From STF1-184 sp050178795 (GTDB lineage Bacteria; Bacillota; Clostridia; Christensenellales; UBA1242), in the NCBI GenBank assembly GCA_050178795.1, contig JBFXFT010000004.1, positions 1-64,000 of the forward strand: DNA of 64,000 nucleotides, written 5' to 3'. A program made the translations under genes and the position numbers. Under the pieces are notes generated by a model. The model ran no database searches and was not told the origin of the DNA. It saw only the letters and a program-made list of their open reading frames with translations. Positions 9,001 to 16,857 of this stretch are shown here, piece after piece (positions within the stretch are counted from its first letter, which is position 1; each line of letters opens with the position of its first letter).

Positions 9001-9294
9001 GAAACTAAATTCACTATCGTTCTAACTGGACCAGATGGTTCAACAATAAGCGATAATGGTACAGATTATTCTTACAACTTAACACAATCTGGCGAATATA
9101 CTTTGACTTACAGCGCAGTTGATGAAGCAGGTAACGAAAAGGTTGAAACCTATGTGTTCCAAGTTTCAGCAGCAGAAAATAACGGACTTATCATTACTGA
9201 GACATGGGGAATCATTCTAATAGTAGTTGCATTACTAGTACTTGCTGGTGTTGTAGTTTACTTCATTAGAAGCAGAGAAATAATTAAGGACTAA
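6088..9294 (+). CDS. Large Ig-like-repeat surface protein, membrane anchored
   Basis: A 1068-residue exported protein. It has an N-terminal signal peptide (residues 1-~30), then about eight or nine beta-sandwich repeats of ~100 residues. Repeat ends share the pattern G-x-Y-x-x-x-Y-x-A-x-D-x-A-G-N and linkers read V-x-D-x-x-x-P, typical of bacterial Ig-like/HYR/DUF5011-type domains. The C-terminus is one membrane helix (~1038-1060) followed by a short basic tail; no LPXTG sortase signal is present. It probably acts as a stalk, adhesin or wall-spanning structural protein. It is monocistronic, with its own promoter and terminator. The later repeats (AGN type) are more alike than the first three, suggesting recent repeat amplification. 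Confidence 0.8.
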   Translation: MERFKKLFLVLLLIAAFAFPSFASTLTVFAEDPIARVGAQISITNMPTEGEIGTVLYIPKGTSSNGSVITKIYGPKGTLLFDSSTDSLPEGANNTYAYTPLMLGTYKVVYAVISGDETTMASTTSNEFRINITGTNPTFEFGGNSNIILPNTTNYDYQIVVPYPTVYGSDGEVVALADVASNITITGLKPDSVTAIVFGDTTINSVNYKTFTPLEADGEGTYTINYLYSDPVTGLAVNSSEEVIVEASFDPADVELSYTLDGSFPESAVLGNEITLPSPVTRDSASGNSLLNTYVEVSGKFIDGDGVETDLGTNELNGFVFTPQQEGDYEITYTIYDFFSLIDEEPLADYSYNIVNVADTEAPTVTAVANYDWDTVVDDAEYDFVNVDYSIPSNVATNSTVYFPAIHGVDNYSLSSNLTYKRAIVSSNNTVTDLDFVTDNLYSYDETVPYTFTTEGVYTVKYYATDEAGNQKIISYRLEVVDGFVDDVAPRITLTSMPSYAKAGDTITFLKPTAIDYVSTTSTDTDDTRVELEVFYYLGDNSSVLTQILEDPEDSDYMSFVVPSDIEESYLNVLVRATDDGKNSFDLANVATKTKRIYVMDITDTVVPSRVGDEPIIADVDQDQVVTIPTIKITDNNPTYLSVTATVKDPNGNAVKVTGLTMTYEADSGNLGDADGIVVSGGKFTATLAGNYRILYTATDVAGNVYIKSYVQYINDTRSPSFQIESVPNTLELGETVTLPTPVIMDNGVEIENQAVTTIVFIDSPAYNLVLASYQFTPLEEGTYTFKYMAEDAFGNTSESSVYTITVADTIDPVLTLDDNTPFPLTAPLTSDDGNAPYDAIEIPGFIATDEYNGIEEYSVQVKNPNGEIILDAVNADGINGTNGNYSFVPTVDGTYTVTYSAVDYAGNETTDVRTIKVGDNAAPVITIGNVTANEPGNMTVGDVLTLDVDSITVADVKDGTIELGDISGTGETKFTIVLTGPDGSTISDNGTDYSYNLTQSGEYTLTYSAVDEAGNEKVETYVFQVSAAENNGLIITETWGIILIVVALLVLAGVVVYFIRSREIIKD

Positions 9295-9315
9295 TTATTT
9301 AATTAAAAAAACATA

Positions 9316-9342
9316 AAAAGCGAGTATTTAACTCGCTTTTTT
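9316..9342 (+). terminator. Intrinsic terminator
   Basis: AAAAAGCGAGT pairs with ACTCGCTTTTT across a short loop and is followed by Ts. Confidence 0.88.
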
Positions 9343-9416
9343 AATTACAATATTTTATTATTATTTGCCAAAAAAGAGCGTAAATGTTATAATATTTTTA
9401 CATTATGGAGGAATTT

Positions 9417-9803
9417 ATGTTAGATAAGGCTACACAAAACGTTTTAAGTATAATAAATGACGGTTGTAAAGACAACAATTTTATAATAATAAAAGATTCC
9501 GACATAGTCCCAAAACTTAACAAAAAAAACAAGTTGAGTGACGACGGCGTAAAAGACGCAGTCAACTATTTGGCAGAGAGGGAATATGTTAAATTAAAAT
9601 ATGCCGAGGACGGTACATATTGTCTTGCCATGCTTCCAAAGGGGCGTCTATTTGACGAAAACACCAATGAGGACAATTACAAAGTAAGGGAAGAAGATAA
9701 ACGCAATTACAAGTTTTTGATGCAAATAGCGTTTATTTCTGCTTTATTTTCATTTTTAGGTGCCGCTGCAGCAGTGCTTATATTAAAAAACTTTATAGGT
9801 TAA
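9417..9803 (+). CDS. Membrane-anchored winged-helix-like protein, copy 1
   Basis: A 128-residue protein. Residues 1-~80 look like a small helical/winged-helix domain (helix, K-L-x-x-x-x-V-x-x-A-V-x-x-L recognition-like helix, then a short beta wing with Y-V-K-L). A charged linker and one C-terminal membrane helix (~100-126) follow. The start is set at ATG 9417 because GGAGG lies six bases before it; the upstream ATG at 9405 overlaps that site. It forms a pair with the following gene, whose layout and several residues match (Y-C near the wing, K-G-x-x-F after it). This suggests tandem duplication. The function is unknown; a membrane-tethered regulator is possible. Confidence 0.6.
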   Translation: MLDKATQNVLSIINDGCKDNNFIIIKDSDIVPKLNKKNKLSDDGVKDAVNYLAEREYVKLKYAEDGTYCLAMLPKGRLFDENTNEDNYKVREEDKRNYKFLMQIAFISALFSFLGAAAAVLILKNFIG

Positions 9804-9816
9804 AAGGAGAAAGTTT

Positions 9817-10176
9817 GTGTTAAACACTTTAGAAAAAGCTGTAATGTTGCTTTTATATGATAAATGCGAAGGCAAAGAGTCTGTTTTAATTAGTCCTAAA
9901 CAAATAATAATTTCTCTTTTGCCTAAACATCAACTTACAGTTAAAGAATTAGATGGAATAATAAATAATTTAGTATTAGATGGCTATATTGAAGTAATAA
10001 ATTCTGACGATAAAGGCAATACAATTTATTGTGTCAGTTTGAAAATGAAGGGAATTGCCTTTAAGCGCGACCTAATAAATGCACACAAAAATAATAGGTA
10101 TTTATTACTTAGAACCATAATTTTTGCAGTTATAGGTGCCATTATTACAATTACACTTAGAATATTACTTTCTTAA
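9817..10176 (+). CDS. Membrane-anchored winged-helix-like protein, copy 2
   Basis: A 119-residue protein with the same plan as its upstream neighbour. It has an N-terminal helix, a likely helix-turn-helix (residues ~27-55), a beta wing ending in Y-C-V-S-L-K-M-K-G, then a basic stretch and a single C-terminal membrane helix (~95-118). GTG is the start, with AAAGGAGA six bases upstream. The gap of 13 bases to the previous gene indicates one operon. Sequence identity between the two is low, so the duplication is old or the resemblance is only architectural. I cannot name the family. Confidence 0.6.
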   Translation: MLNTLEKAVMLLLYDKCEGKESVLISPKQIIISLLPKHQLTVKELDGIINNLVLDGYIEVINSDDKGNTIYCVSLKMKGIAFKRDLINAHKNNRYLLLRTIIFAVIGAIITITLRILLS

Positions 10177-10244
10177 AATCAAACATTTGTTCTAAAAATT
10201 TTAAATAATAGCCCTTAAATAGTAGTCAAATTTTATTAATATGC

Positions 10245-10250
10245 TATAAT
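10245..10250 (+). promoter_or_regulatory. Extended -10 box upstream of uvrB
   Basis: TGC-TATAAT. The -35 region is poor, as expected with an extended -10. No clear LexA/SOS box (GAAC-N4-GTTC type) was seen. Confidence 0.5.
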
Positions 10251-10298
10251 AGTTTTGTATGAAATATATAAAACTATTTTTTATTATAAAAGGTAACT

Positions 10299-12257
10299 AT
10301 GAAGGAATTTAAACTTACAGCAAAATATTCACCAACTGGCGACCAACCTCAGGCAATAGAACTATTGACCGAGGGGCTTAATGATGGACTAAAAGAGCAA
10401 GTTTTGCTTGGCGTAACTGGAAGTGGTAAAACCTTTACCATGGCAAACATAATAAAAAATGTCAATAGACCAGCACTAGTTTTAGCACACAATAAAACCC
10501 TTGCAGCGCAATTATGCAACGAATTTAGAGAGTTTTTTAAAGAGAACAGTGTTGGCTTTTTTGTAAGTTATTATGACTACTATCAACCAGAGGCATACAT
10601 AGTAAGTAGCGACACATACATAGAAAAGGACTCATCAATAAATGACGAAATTGATAAACTAAGACACAGCGCAACCGCATCTTTAATTGAAAGGCGCGAT
10701 GTCGTAATTGTAGCCAGTGTCTCAGCCATTTATGGACTTGGTAACCCTAAAGAGTATTTAGATTTGCAAATATCTTTGCGCCCAAATATGACCTATAATA
10801 GGGACGAATTAATAAAAAAACTTGTAAGCATTCAGTATGTTAGAAGCGACGAGTTTAAACACTCTGCTTTTAGAGTTAGGGGCGATGTTTTAGAGGTTTT
10901 TCCTTCCTATTCTAATGATATATCGTATAGAATTGAGTTTTTTGGTGACGAAATTGAAAAAATAAGCGAGATTGAGGCGATTAGTGGCAGAGTTTTAGCG
11001 GTATTAGAGCACGTTTCAATTTTTCCAGCAACTCACTACGCTGTCGGTAGCGACAAACTGGAAGGTGTTGTAGAAGAGATACAAAATGATGCAAATGTTG
11101 AAGTTGAGCGCTTTAAGAATGATAACAAGTTAATTGAGGCACAACGCCTTAAAGAACGCGTTTTTTATGACCTTGAAATGATGCGCGAAATGGGCTATTG
11201 TAGCGGAATTGAAAATTATTCGCGCTATTTTGACGGTCGCAACGTTGGCGAGCCACCATTTACACTTTTAGACTACTTTCCAGACGATTTTATTTTGTTT
11301 ATTGACGAAAGCCACATGACAATACCTCAAATAAGGGGTATGTATAATGGTGATAGAGCGCGCAAAAAGAGCCTAATTGACTATGGTTTTAGGTTGCAAT
11401 CCGCTTATGACAATAGACCGCTTAATTTTAGGGAGTTTAACAACAAAATTGGGCAAGTTATCTATGTTTCTGCAACACCAGCAGACTATGAGTTAAACCG
11501 TGCTGGGCAAGTTGTAGAACAAATAATAAGACCAACAGGACTATTAGACCCAATGGTAGAGGTTAGACCAATTGAGGGGCAAATTGACGATTTAATAGGA
11601 GAGATAAACAAAGTTGTTGAAACAAATGGCAAGGTGTTAATTACCACTCTTACCAAAAAGATGAGCGAAAAACTTACCGATTACTTGACAGAGTTTGGAA
11701 TAAAGGTAAAATATTTGCACTCAGAAATTGATACTCTTGAAAGAATGGAAATAATAAATGGTTTAAGGCGTGGCGATTTTGATGTAATAGTGGGTATTAA
11801 TCTACTTCGCGAGGGCTTAGATTTACCAGAGGTTAAACTTGTTGCAATACTTGACGCAGACAAAGAGGGCTTTTTGAGGAGCGAAACCTCACTAATTCAA
11901 ACCATTGGTAGGGCAGCAAGAAACGCAGAGGCAAGGGTAATAATGTATGCTGACAATATGACAGACAGTATGAAAAACGCCATTGACGAGACAAAGCGTA
12001 GGAGAAAGTTGCAAGAGGACTACAACAAAGAGCACAACATTGTGCCCAAAACAATAATAAAAGACGTAATAAACACTTTGCAAATAAGTAAACCTATTGA
12101 CGAGAACACGACAGTATTAACTGCGAGCGAATTAATAAACGAAATTCAAAAATTGACGGCGCTTATGGAGTTAGCGAGCAAAAACTTAGACTTTGAGCGC
12201 GCAATAGAAATAAGAGAAGAAATTGCAAGGTTAAAAAAGATTAAAAGAAACAAATAA
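10299..12257 (+). CDS. uvrB: Excinuclease ABC subunit B
   Basis: A 652-residue helicase-like subunit of the UvrABC nucleotide excision repair complex. UvrA loads it at DNA lesions. Visible features are the Walker A motif GVTGSGKT near residue 40, the damage-probing beta-hairpin region YYDYYQPEAY near 93-102, the DESH Walker B motif near 337, helicase motifs V-VI with TIGRAARN in the C-terminal half, and a UVR coiled-coil motif at ~612-647 that contacts UvrC. Length is normal. It is followed after 12 bases by uvrA, forming the usual uvrBA operon. The start is supported by AAAGGTAAC upstream. Confidence 0.97.
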   Translation: MKEFKLTAKYSPTGDQPQAIELLTEGLNDGLKEQVLLGVTGSGKTFTMANIIKNVNRPALVLAHNKTLAAQLCNEFREFFKENSVGFFVSYYDYYQPEAYIVSSDTYIEKDSSINDEIDKLRHSATASLIERRDVVIVASVSAIYGLGNPKEYLDLQISLRPNMTYNRDELIKKLVSIQYVRSDEFKHSAFRVRGDVLEVFPSYSNDISYRIEFFGDEIEKISEIEAISGRVLAVLEHVSIFPATHYAVGSDKLEGVVEEIQNDANVEVERFKNDNKLIEAQRLKERVFYDLEMMREMGYCSGIENYSRYFDGRNVGEPPFTLLDYFPDDFILFIDESHMTIPQIRGMYNGDRARKKSLIDYGFRLQSAYDNRPLNFREFNNKIGQVIYVSATPADYELNRAGQVVEQIIRPTGLLDPMVEVRPIEGQIDDLIGEINKVVETNGKVLITTLTKKMSEKLTDYLTEFGIKVKYLHSEIDTLERMEIINGLRRGDFDVIVGINLLREGLDLPEVKLVAILDADKEGFLRSETSLIQTIGRAARNAEARVIMYADNMTDSMKNAIDETKRRRKLQEDYNKEHNIVPKTIIKDVINTLQISKPIDENTTVLTASELINEIQKLTALMELASKNLDFERAIEIREEIARLKKIKRNK

Positions 12258-12269
12258 AAAGAGGAAAAT

Positions 12270-15089
12270 ATGCTAAAAGACATAGTAATTAAGGGTGCAA
12301 AAGAGAATAATTTGCAAAATATAAGTTTGACGCTCCCAAGGAACGAACTTATAGTTTTTACTGGCGTCAGTGGCAGTGGCAAGAGCACACTTGCTTTTGA
12401 CACCATTTTTGCCGAGGGTCAACGCAAATTTGTAGAGAGTTTAAGTTCGTATGCTAGACAGTTTTTGGGGCAAGTTCAAAAGCCAGATGTTGAGAGCATT
12501 GAGGGTTTAAGCCCAAGCATTGCAATAGACCAAAAGAGCACTTCAAACAATCCGCGCTCAACAGTCGGCACAGTTACCGAAATTTATGACTATTTAAGGC
12601 TACTATATGCCAATGTTGGCACGCCATATTGTCCTAATTGTGGAACCGAAATAACAAATCAGACAATAGACCAAATAATAGACCAAGTTTTGGAGTTTAA
12701 AGAGGGCACCAAGTTTACGGTTAACGCGCCAGTTGTTATGGGTAAAAAGGGCGAATTTAAAAAGGAATTAGAACAATATAAAAAGGACGGTTTTGTAAGG
12801 GTAGATATTGACGGCGAGACATTTAGCCTAGACGACGAAATAAACCTAGAAAAAACCAAAAAACACGACATAAGCCTAGTAGTTGACAGGATTATAATAA
12901 AAGAAAACATTCAAAAACGCCTTACAGAGAGTATTGAAACAGCGCTAAAACTAACAGATGGGCTAGTAATTGTTAAAACCGAAAGTGAGGAGTTGACTTT
13001 TAGCACAAAACACTCTTGCAGTGTGTGCGGTTTTAGTTATTCAGAAATATCGCCAAGGCTATTTAGTTTTAATAATCCTTATGGCGCTTGTGAAGAGTGC
13101 GCAGGGTTAGGCTTTAAGAGTGAGATTGATGAAAATTTAATAGTTGGCGATTGGAATAAAAGCCTAAATGAGGGTGCTTTAAGCCTTTCTGGTTGGAATG
13201 TTGAGAGTTTTTTTGCAAACTCCTATTTTAAGGCACTTAGTAAAAAGTATAAATTTAGTTTAGACACGCCAGTAAACAAATTGCCGAGGGAAATATTAGA
13301 CATTTTGTTTTATGGCACCAATGGTGAAAAAGTAAAAATAGACTATTCTAGCAATAAGTTTAGTGGCAGTTATGAAAGCGAGTATGAGGGCGTAATAAGA
13401 AATTTAGAGCGCCGTTATAAAGAGACGAGTTCCGATGGTATGAAACGCGAAATTGGCAAATATATGCGAAATATTGAATGTCAATCTTGCCACGGAAAAA
13501 AACTTAAAAAAGAGGCGCTATCTGTAAAAATTTCTGGCAAAAATATTGCCGACCTTACAGATATGTCAATTCAAGAGTTGTACGATTTTATTGATAATTT
13601 AAAACTTAATAAAGTAAAAACTCATATTGCTGAAAATATATTAAAGGAAGTTAAGGCTCGCTTAACATTTTTAAAAGATGTTGGCTTAGAGTATTTAACT
13701 TTAGGTCGCGGTGCAGGCACTCTAAGTGGAGGCGAAGCCCAACGCATAAGGCTTGCAACGCAAATAGGCAGTGGTTTAGTTGGCGTACTTTATATTTTGG
13801 ATGAGCCAAGCATAGGTCTTCATCAAAGGGACAATAGGCGCCTATTAAACACTTTAAAAAAGTTAAAAGATTTAGGCAATACGTTAATTGTTGTAGAGCA
13901 CGACGAGGAGACAATAAGAGAAGCGGACCATATAGTAGATATTGGACCTCACGCAGGCGTACATGGTGGTAAAGTTGTGGCAACTGGTAAAGTTGAGGAC
14001 ATTATTGCTGAGCCAAAGAGTATTACAGGTCAATACTTGTCTGGCAAAAAAAGTATCGGCATACCTGAAGTTAGAAGGAGTACCGATAAAGGCTTTATTA
14101 AAATTGCTGGTGCAAGGCAAAATAACCTAAAAAATATTGATGTAAACATACCAATTGGCGTTTTAACCGCCATAACTGGTGTAAGTGGCAGCGGAAAGAG
14201 TAGTTTAATAAACGAAACACTGCTTCCTAAGCTTGAAAACGAATTAAACCATGCAAGACACAGCGAAGGGCATTGTGACTTTATAGGGGGCTTAGAGGGC
14301 TTAGATAAGGTAATAGCAATAGACCAAAGCCCAATAGGTAGGACGCCAAGGAGTAACCCTGCTACATATACAGGCGTATTTGACCTTATAAGGACTTTAT
14401 TTGCCTCAACAAGTGACGCAAAGGAAAAGGGTTATAAGTCAGGCAGGTTCAGTTTTAACGTAAAAGGTGGACGCTGTGAGGCCTGTGGTGGAGAGGGCAT
14501 TAAAAAAATAGAGATGTACTTTTTGCCAGATGTTTATGTCCCTTGTGAGGTTTGTCAAGGTAAGCGCTATAATAGGGAAACCTTAAATGTAAAATATAAG
14601 GGCAAAAACATTTATGATGTCTTAAATATGACTGTTGAAGAGGCGTTACACTTCTTTGAAAATCAACCAAACATAAACAGTAAAATTCAAACGCTTTATG
14701 ATGTTGGTCTTGGCTACATTAAGTTGGGTCAATTTGCGACGACTTTAAGCGGTGGTGAGGCCCAAAGGGTTAAACTTGCAACAGAGTTAAGCAAAAAGAG
14801 CACAGGGAAGACTGTTTATATTTTGGACGAACCAACTACAGGTCTTCATATGTATGATGTAGACAAGTTAATTACAATTTTGCAGAGGTTAGTTGCAAAT
14901 GGAAACACTGTAATTGTAATAGAACACAACTTAGATGTAATTAAAACTGCGGACTACATAATAGATTTGGGACCAGAGGGCGGCAACAACGGTGGACAAG
15001 TAATAGCGAGCGGAACTCCAGAAGAAATAGTTAATGTTAAACACAGTTATACAGGACAATTTTTAAAAGACCTTTTAAAAAAGCAATAA
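12270..15089 (+). CDS. uvrA: Excinuclease ABC subunit A
   Basis: A 939-residue damage-recognition ATPase of nucleotide excision repair. It contains two ABC ATPase modules. Walker A motifs are GVSGSGKST near residue 33 and GVSGSGKSS near 637. ABC signatures LSGGEAQR occur twice, and D-E-P-S/T Walker B motifs follow each. Cys pairs of zinc modules are visible, including CPNCG near 120, CSVCG/CEEC in the insertion region and CEACGG...CEVCQG near 735-760. Length is typical. RBS GAGG precedes the ATG. The next gene, a GNAT acetyltransferase, starts 14 bases after the stop. Confidence 0.97.
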   Translation: MLKDIVIKGAKENNLQNISLTLPRNELIVFTGVSGSGKSTLAFDTIFAEGQRKFVESLSSYARQFLGQVQKPDVESIEGLSPSIAIDQKSTSNNPRSTVGTVTEIYDYLRLLYANVGTPYCPNCGTEITNQTIDQIIDQVLEFKEGTKFTVNAPVVMGKKGEFKKELEQYKKDGFVRVDIDGETFSLDDEINLEKTKKHDISLVVDRIIIKENIQKRLTESIETALKLTDGLVIVKTESEELTFSTKHSCSVCGFSYSEISPRLFSFNNPYGACEECAGLGFKSEIDENLIVGDWNKSLNEGALSLSGWNVESFFANSYFKALSKKYKFSLDTPVNKLPREILDILFYGTNGEKVKIDYSSNKFSGSYESEYEGVIRNLERRYKETSSDGMKREIGKYMRNIECQSCHGKKLKKEALSVKISGKNIADLTDMSIQELYDFIDNLKLNKVKTHIAENILKEVKARLTFLKDVGLEYLTLGRGAGTLSGGEAQRIRLATQIGSGLVGVLYILDEPSIGLHQRDNRRLLNTLKKLKDLGNTLIVVEHDEETIREADHIVDIGPHAGVHGGKVVATGKVEDIIAEPKSITGQYLSGKKSIGIPEVRRSTDKGFIKIAGARQNNLKNIDVNIPIGVLTAITGVSGSGKSSLINETLLPKLENELNHARHSEGHCDFIGGLEGLDKVIAIDQSPIGRTPRSNPATYTGVFDLIRTLFASTSDAKEKGYKSGRFSFNVKGGRCEACGGEGIKKIEMYFLPDVYVPCEVCQGKRYNRETLNVKYKGKNIYDVLNMTVEEALHFFENQPNINSKIQTLYDVGLGYIKLGQFATTLSGGEAQRVKLATELSKKSTGKTVYILDEPTTGLHMYDVDKLITILQRLVANGNTVIVIEHNLDVIKTADYIIDLGPEGGNNGGQVIASGTPEEIVNVKHSYTGQFLKDLLKKQ

Positions 15090-15103
15090 AAGAGGTAAAC
15101 TTT

Positions 15104-15547
15104 ATGTTAAAAGTAATTCGTGCAAATAAAGATAGCAAGGAAACGCTGCTTTCTTTAATGCAAATGCTCTATAAAAACCACACAAGAGAAGACTTGTTGC
15201 TTGAATTAGAAGGTTTATTTAAAGATAAAAACCAAATTTTCTTTTTGGCGTATAGTGATGAAATTCCAGTTGGTTTTTGCCATTTTAGTTTAAGGTATGA
15301 GTATGTTGAAAGTGCAAAAACTAGCCCAGTTGGCTACTTAGAAGGTATTTTTGTTATACAAGAGTACCGAAAGCAACATATAGCAAAGGCGCTTTATTTA
15401 GAGTGCGAAAAATTTGCAAAAGAAAATGGAATTAAAGAGATTGCGAGTGATTGCGATTTAGACAATAGAGTGAGCAAAAAAGTACACGAAAAACTAGGGT
15501 TTAGCGTGGCAAATAAAAATATTCATTTTATTAAGACAATCAAATAG
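15104..15547 (+). CDS. GNAT acetyltransferase resembling AAC(6')
   Basis: A 147-residue GCN5-related acetyltransferase. The layout around residues 66-137 (Y-V-x-x-x-x-x-S-P-V-G-Y-L-E-G-I-F-V, then an R/Q-loop, then ASDxxLDN, then S-x-K-V-H-x-x-L-G-F) resembles chromosomal aminoglycoside 6'-N-acetyltransferases. The acetyl-CoA loop is R89-K-Q-H-I-A, so the usual Gly of the R/Q-x-x-G-x-G/A motif is His92, which is unusual. AGAGG lies ahead of the ATG. It is 14 bases from uvrA and probably on the same transcript. The substrate is unproven; a protein or polyamine acetylase is also possible. Confidence 0.75.
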   Translation: MLKVIRANKDSKETLLSLMQMLYKNHTREDLLLELEGLFKDKNQIFFLAYSDEIPVGFCHFSLRYEYVESAKTSPVGYLEGIFVIQEYRKQHIAKALYLECEKFAKENGIKEIASDCDLDNRVSKKVHEKLGFSVANKNIHFIKTIK

Positions 15548-15596
15548 AATTTTTAAAAGCACTTTTTTACAGCAACATATTTTTTTATTAAAATAG

Positions 15597-15628
15597 AATG
15601 GCAAGGGTAATTACCTTGCCATTTTTTT
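15597..15628 (+). terminator. Intrinsic terminator of the uvrBA operon
   Basis: ATGGCAAGG pairs with CCTTGCCAT, followed by seven Ts. Confidence 0.9.
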
Positions 15629-15673
15629 GCTTTTTGAATATAATAATTTTATGCTTAAACTAGAAGGTGTATT

Positions 15674-16798
15674 ATGATAGAGGTTAAACAAATTACAAAG
15701 AAAAAAGATATAAAAAAGTTTGTAAATTTTCAAATTAAACTATATAAAGGCAACAAATACTATGTTCCACCTCTAATACTTGACGAAATAAACTATTTGC
15801 AAAAGAGCAAAAACTCGGCTTTTAAAGATGCAGAAGTCGCTTTGTTTTTGGCATATAGAGATGGACAAATTGTCGGCAGAATTGCAGGCTTTATATTAAA
15901 CGAGTTTAACGAAAAGGTAAAAGAAAAGCGCGTAAGGTTTAGTCGTTTTGACTCTATTAACGATTTAGAAGTGGCGACAGCACTGTTTGATGCAGTTGAA
16001 ATTTGGGCTAAGGGTTACGGCATGGAGATTATACATGGTCCACTTGGAGCCAATGACCTAGATAGAGAGGGACTTTTAATAGAGGGCTTTGAAGAACCAC
16101 AAACTTTTGAAGAGCAATATTCCTACGAATATTATGTGGACTTAATTGAAAAGAATGGCTTTAAAAAAGAAACTGATTGGCTAGAATATAGAATTTATTT
16201 GCCAGAAAAGTTTGACGAGCGCATTGAAAGAATCTCAAAAAAGGTTTTGGAGAGAAGCCACCTAAAAATTGCACCTATGATTAACAAAAACAAGTTTATT
16301 GATAAATACAAACAAGGCATATTTGATATATTAGACGAGGCTTATGCAAAATTATATGGTGTTGTGCCAATAAGTGAAGAGGTTAGGCGCGAAGTAGTAA
16401 AGCAATTTAAACTACTTCTTGACCCTAGGTTTATAACGGTTGTATTAAATGATAAAGATGAGGTTGTTGCTTTTGGTCTAGCACTTCCGTCATTGTCTGA
16501 CGCAGTTCAAAAGAGCGGCGGAAAACTATTGCCATTTGGCATTTTCAGGCTTTTAAAGGCGGTTAAAAAGCCAAAGAACATAGACCTTGGACTAATTGCT
16601 GTAAAGCCAAGTTATCAGTTAATGGGGATTAATTCCATTGTGTTAAACGAAATAGGACATAAGATTATAGATGCAAAAATACCTTATGTTGAGACCAATT
16701 TACAACTTGAAGACAACAAAGAAGTTCAAGCCCAATTTGAGGCATTTAAAAAGGATCAACATAAGAGGCGCAGAAGTTACATAAAACATTTAGTTTAA
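15674..16798 (+). CDS. GNAT-fold N-acetyltransferase, YghO-like
   Basis: A 374-residue protein of the long GNAT group (YghO-like). The N-terminus has IKKFVNFQIKLYKGNKYYVPPL, and residues ~60-145 carry the first half of an acetyltransferase-like fold with D-G-Q-I-V-G-R-I-A-G. 'GPLGANDLDREGLLIEGFEEP' near residues 121-141 is the family hallmark. A second GNAT-like region occupies the C-terminal half. The substrate is not known for these proteins. The start has GAAGGTG upstream. It is a single-gene unit ended by a terminator shared with the convergent gene. Confidence 0.7.
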   Translation: MIEVKQITKKKDIKKFVNFQIKLYKGNKYYVPPLILDEINYLQKSKNSAFKDAEVALFLAYRDGQIVGRIAGFILNEFNEKVKEKRVRFSRFDSINDLEVATALFDAVEIWAKGYGMEIIHGPLGANDLDREGLLIEGFEEPQTFEEQYSYEYYVDLIEKNGFKKETDWLEYRIYLPEKFDERIERISKKVLERSHLKIAPMINKNKFIDKYKQGIFDILDEAYAKLYGVVPISEEVRREVVKQFKLLLDPRFITVVLNDKDEVVAFGLALPSLSDAVQKSGGKLLPFGIFRLLKAVKKPKNIDLGLIAVKPSYQLMGINSIVLNEIGHKIIDAKIPYVETNLQLEDNKEVQAQFEAFKKDQHKRRRSYIKHLV

Positions 16799-16821
16799 TG
16801 TTTTAATAAATTTGTAGTACA

Positions 16822-16853
16822 AAAAAATAACGGTTATTAGCCGTTATTTTTTA
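16822..16853. terminator. Bidirectional intrinsic terminator
   Basis: AAAAAATAACGG pairs with CCGTTATTTTTT over a short loop, with a T run on both strands. It serves the GNAT gene (+) and the convergent surface-protein gene (-). Confidence 0.88.
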
Positions 16854-16857
16854 TTGC

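Noticed and set aside
10200..10298. LexA/SOS operator ahead of uvrBA
   Set aside because: No GAAC-N4-GTTC-like palindrome was found near the promoter.
13942..14130. 62-codon ORF on the + strand inside uvrA
   Set aside because: It is out of frame within the well-conserved second ABC module of UvrA and has no ribosome-binding site.
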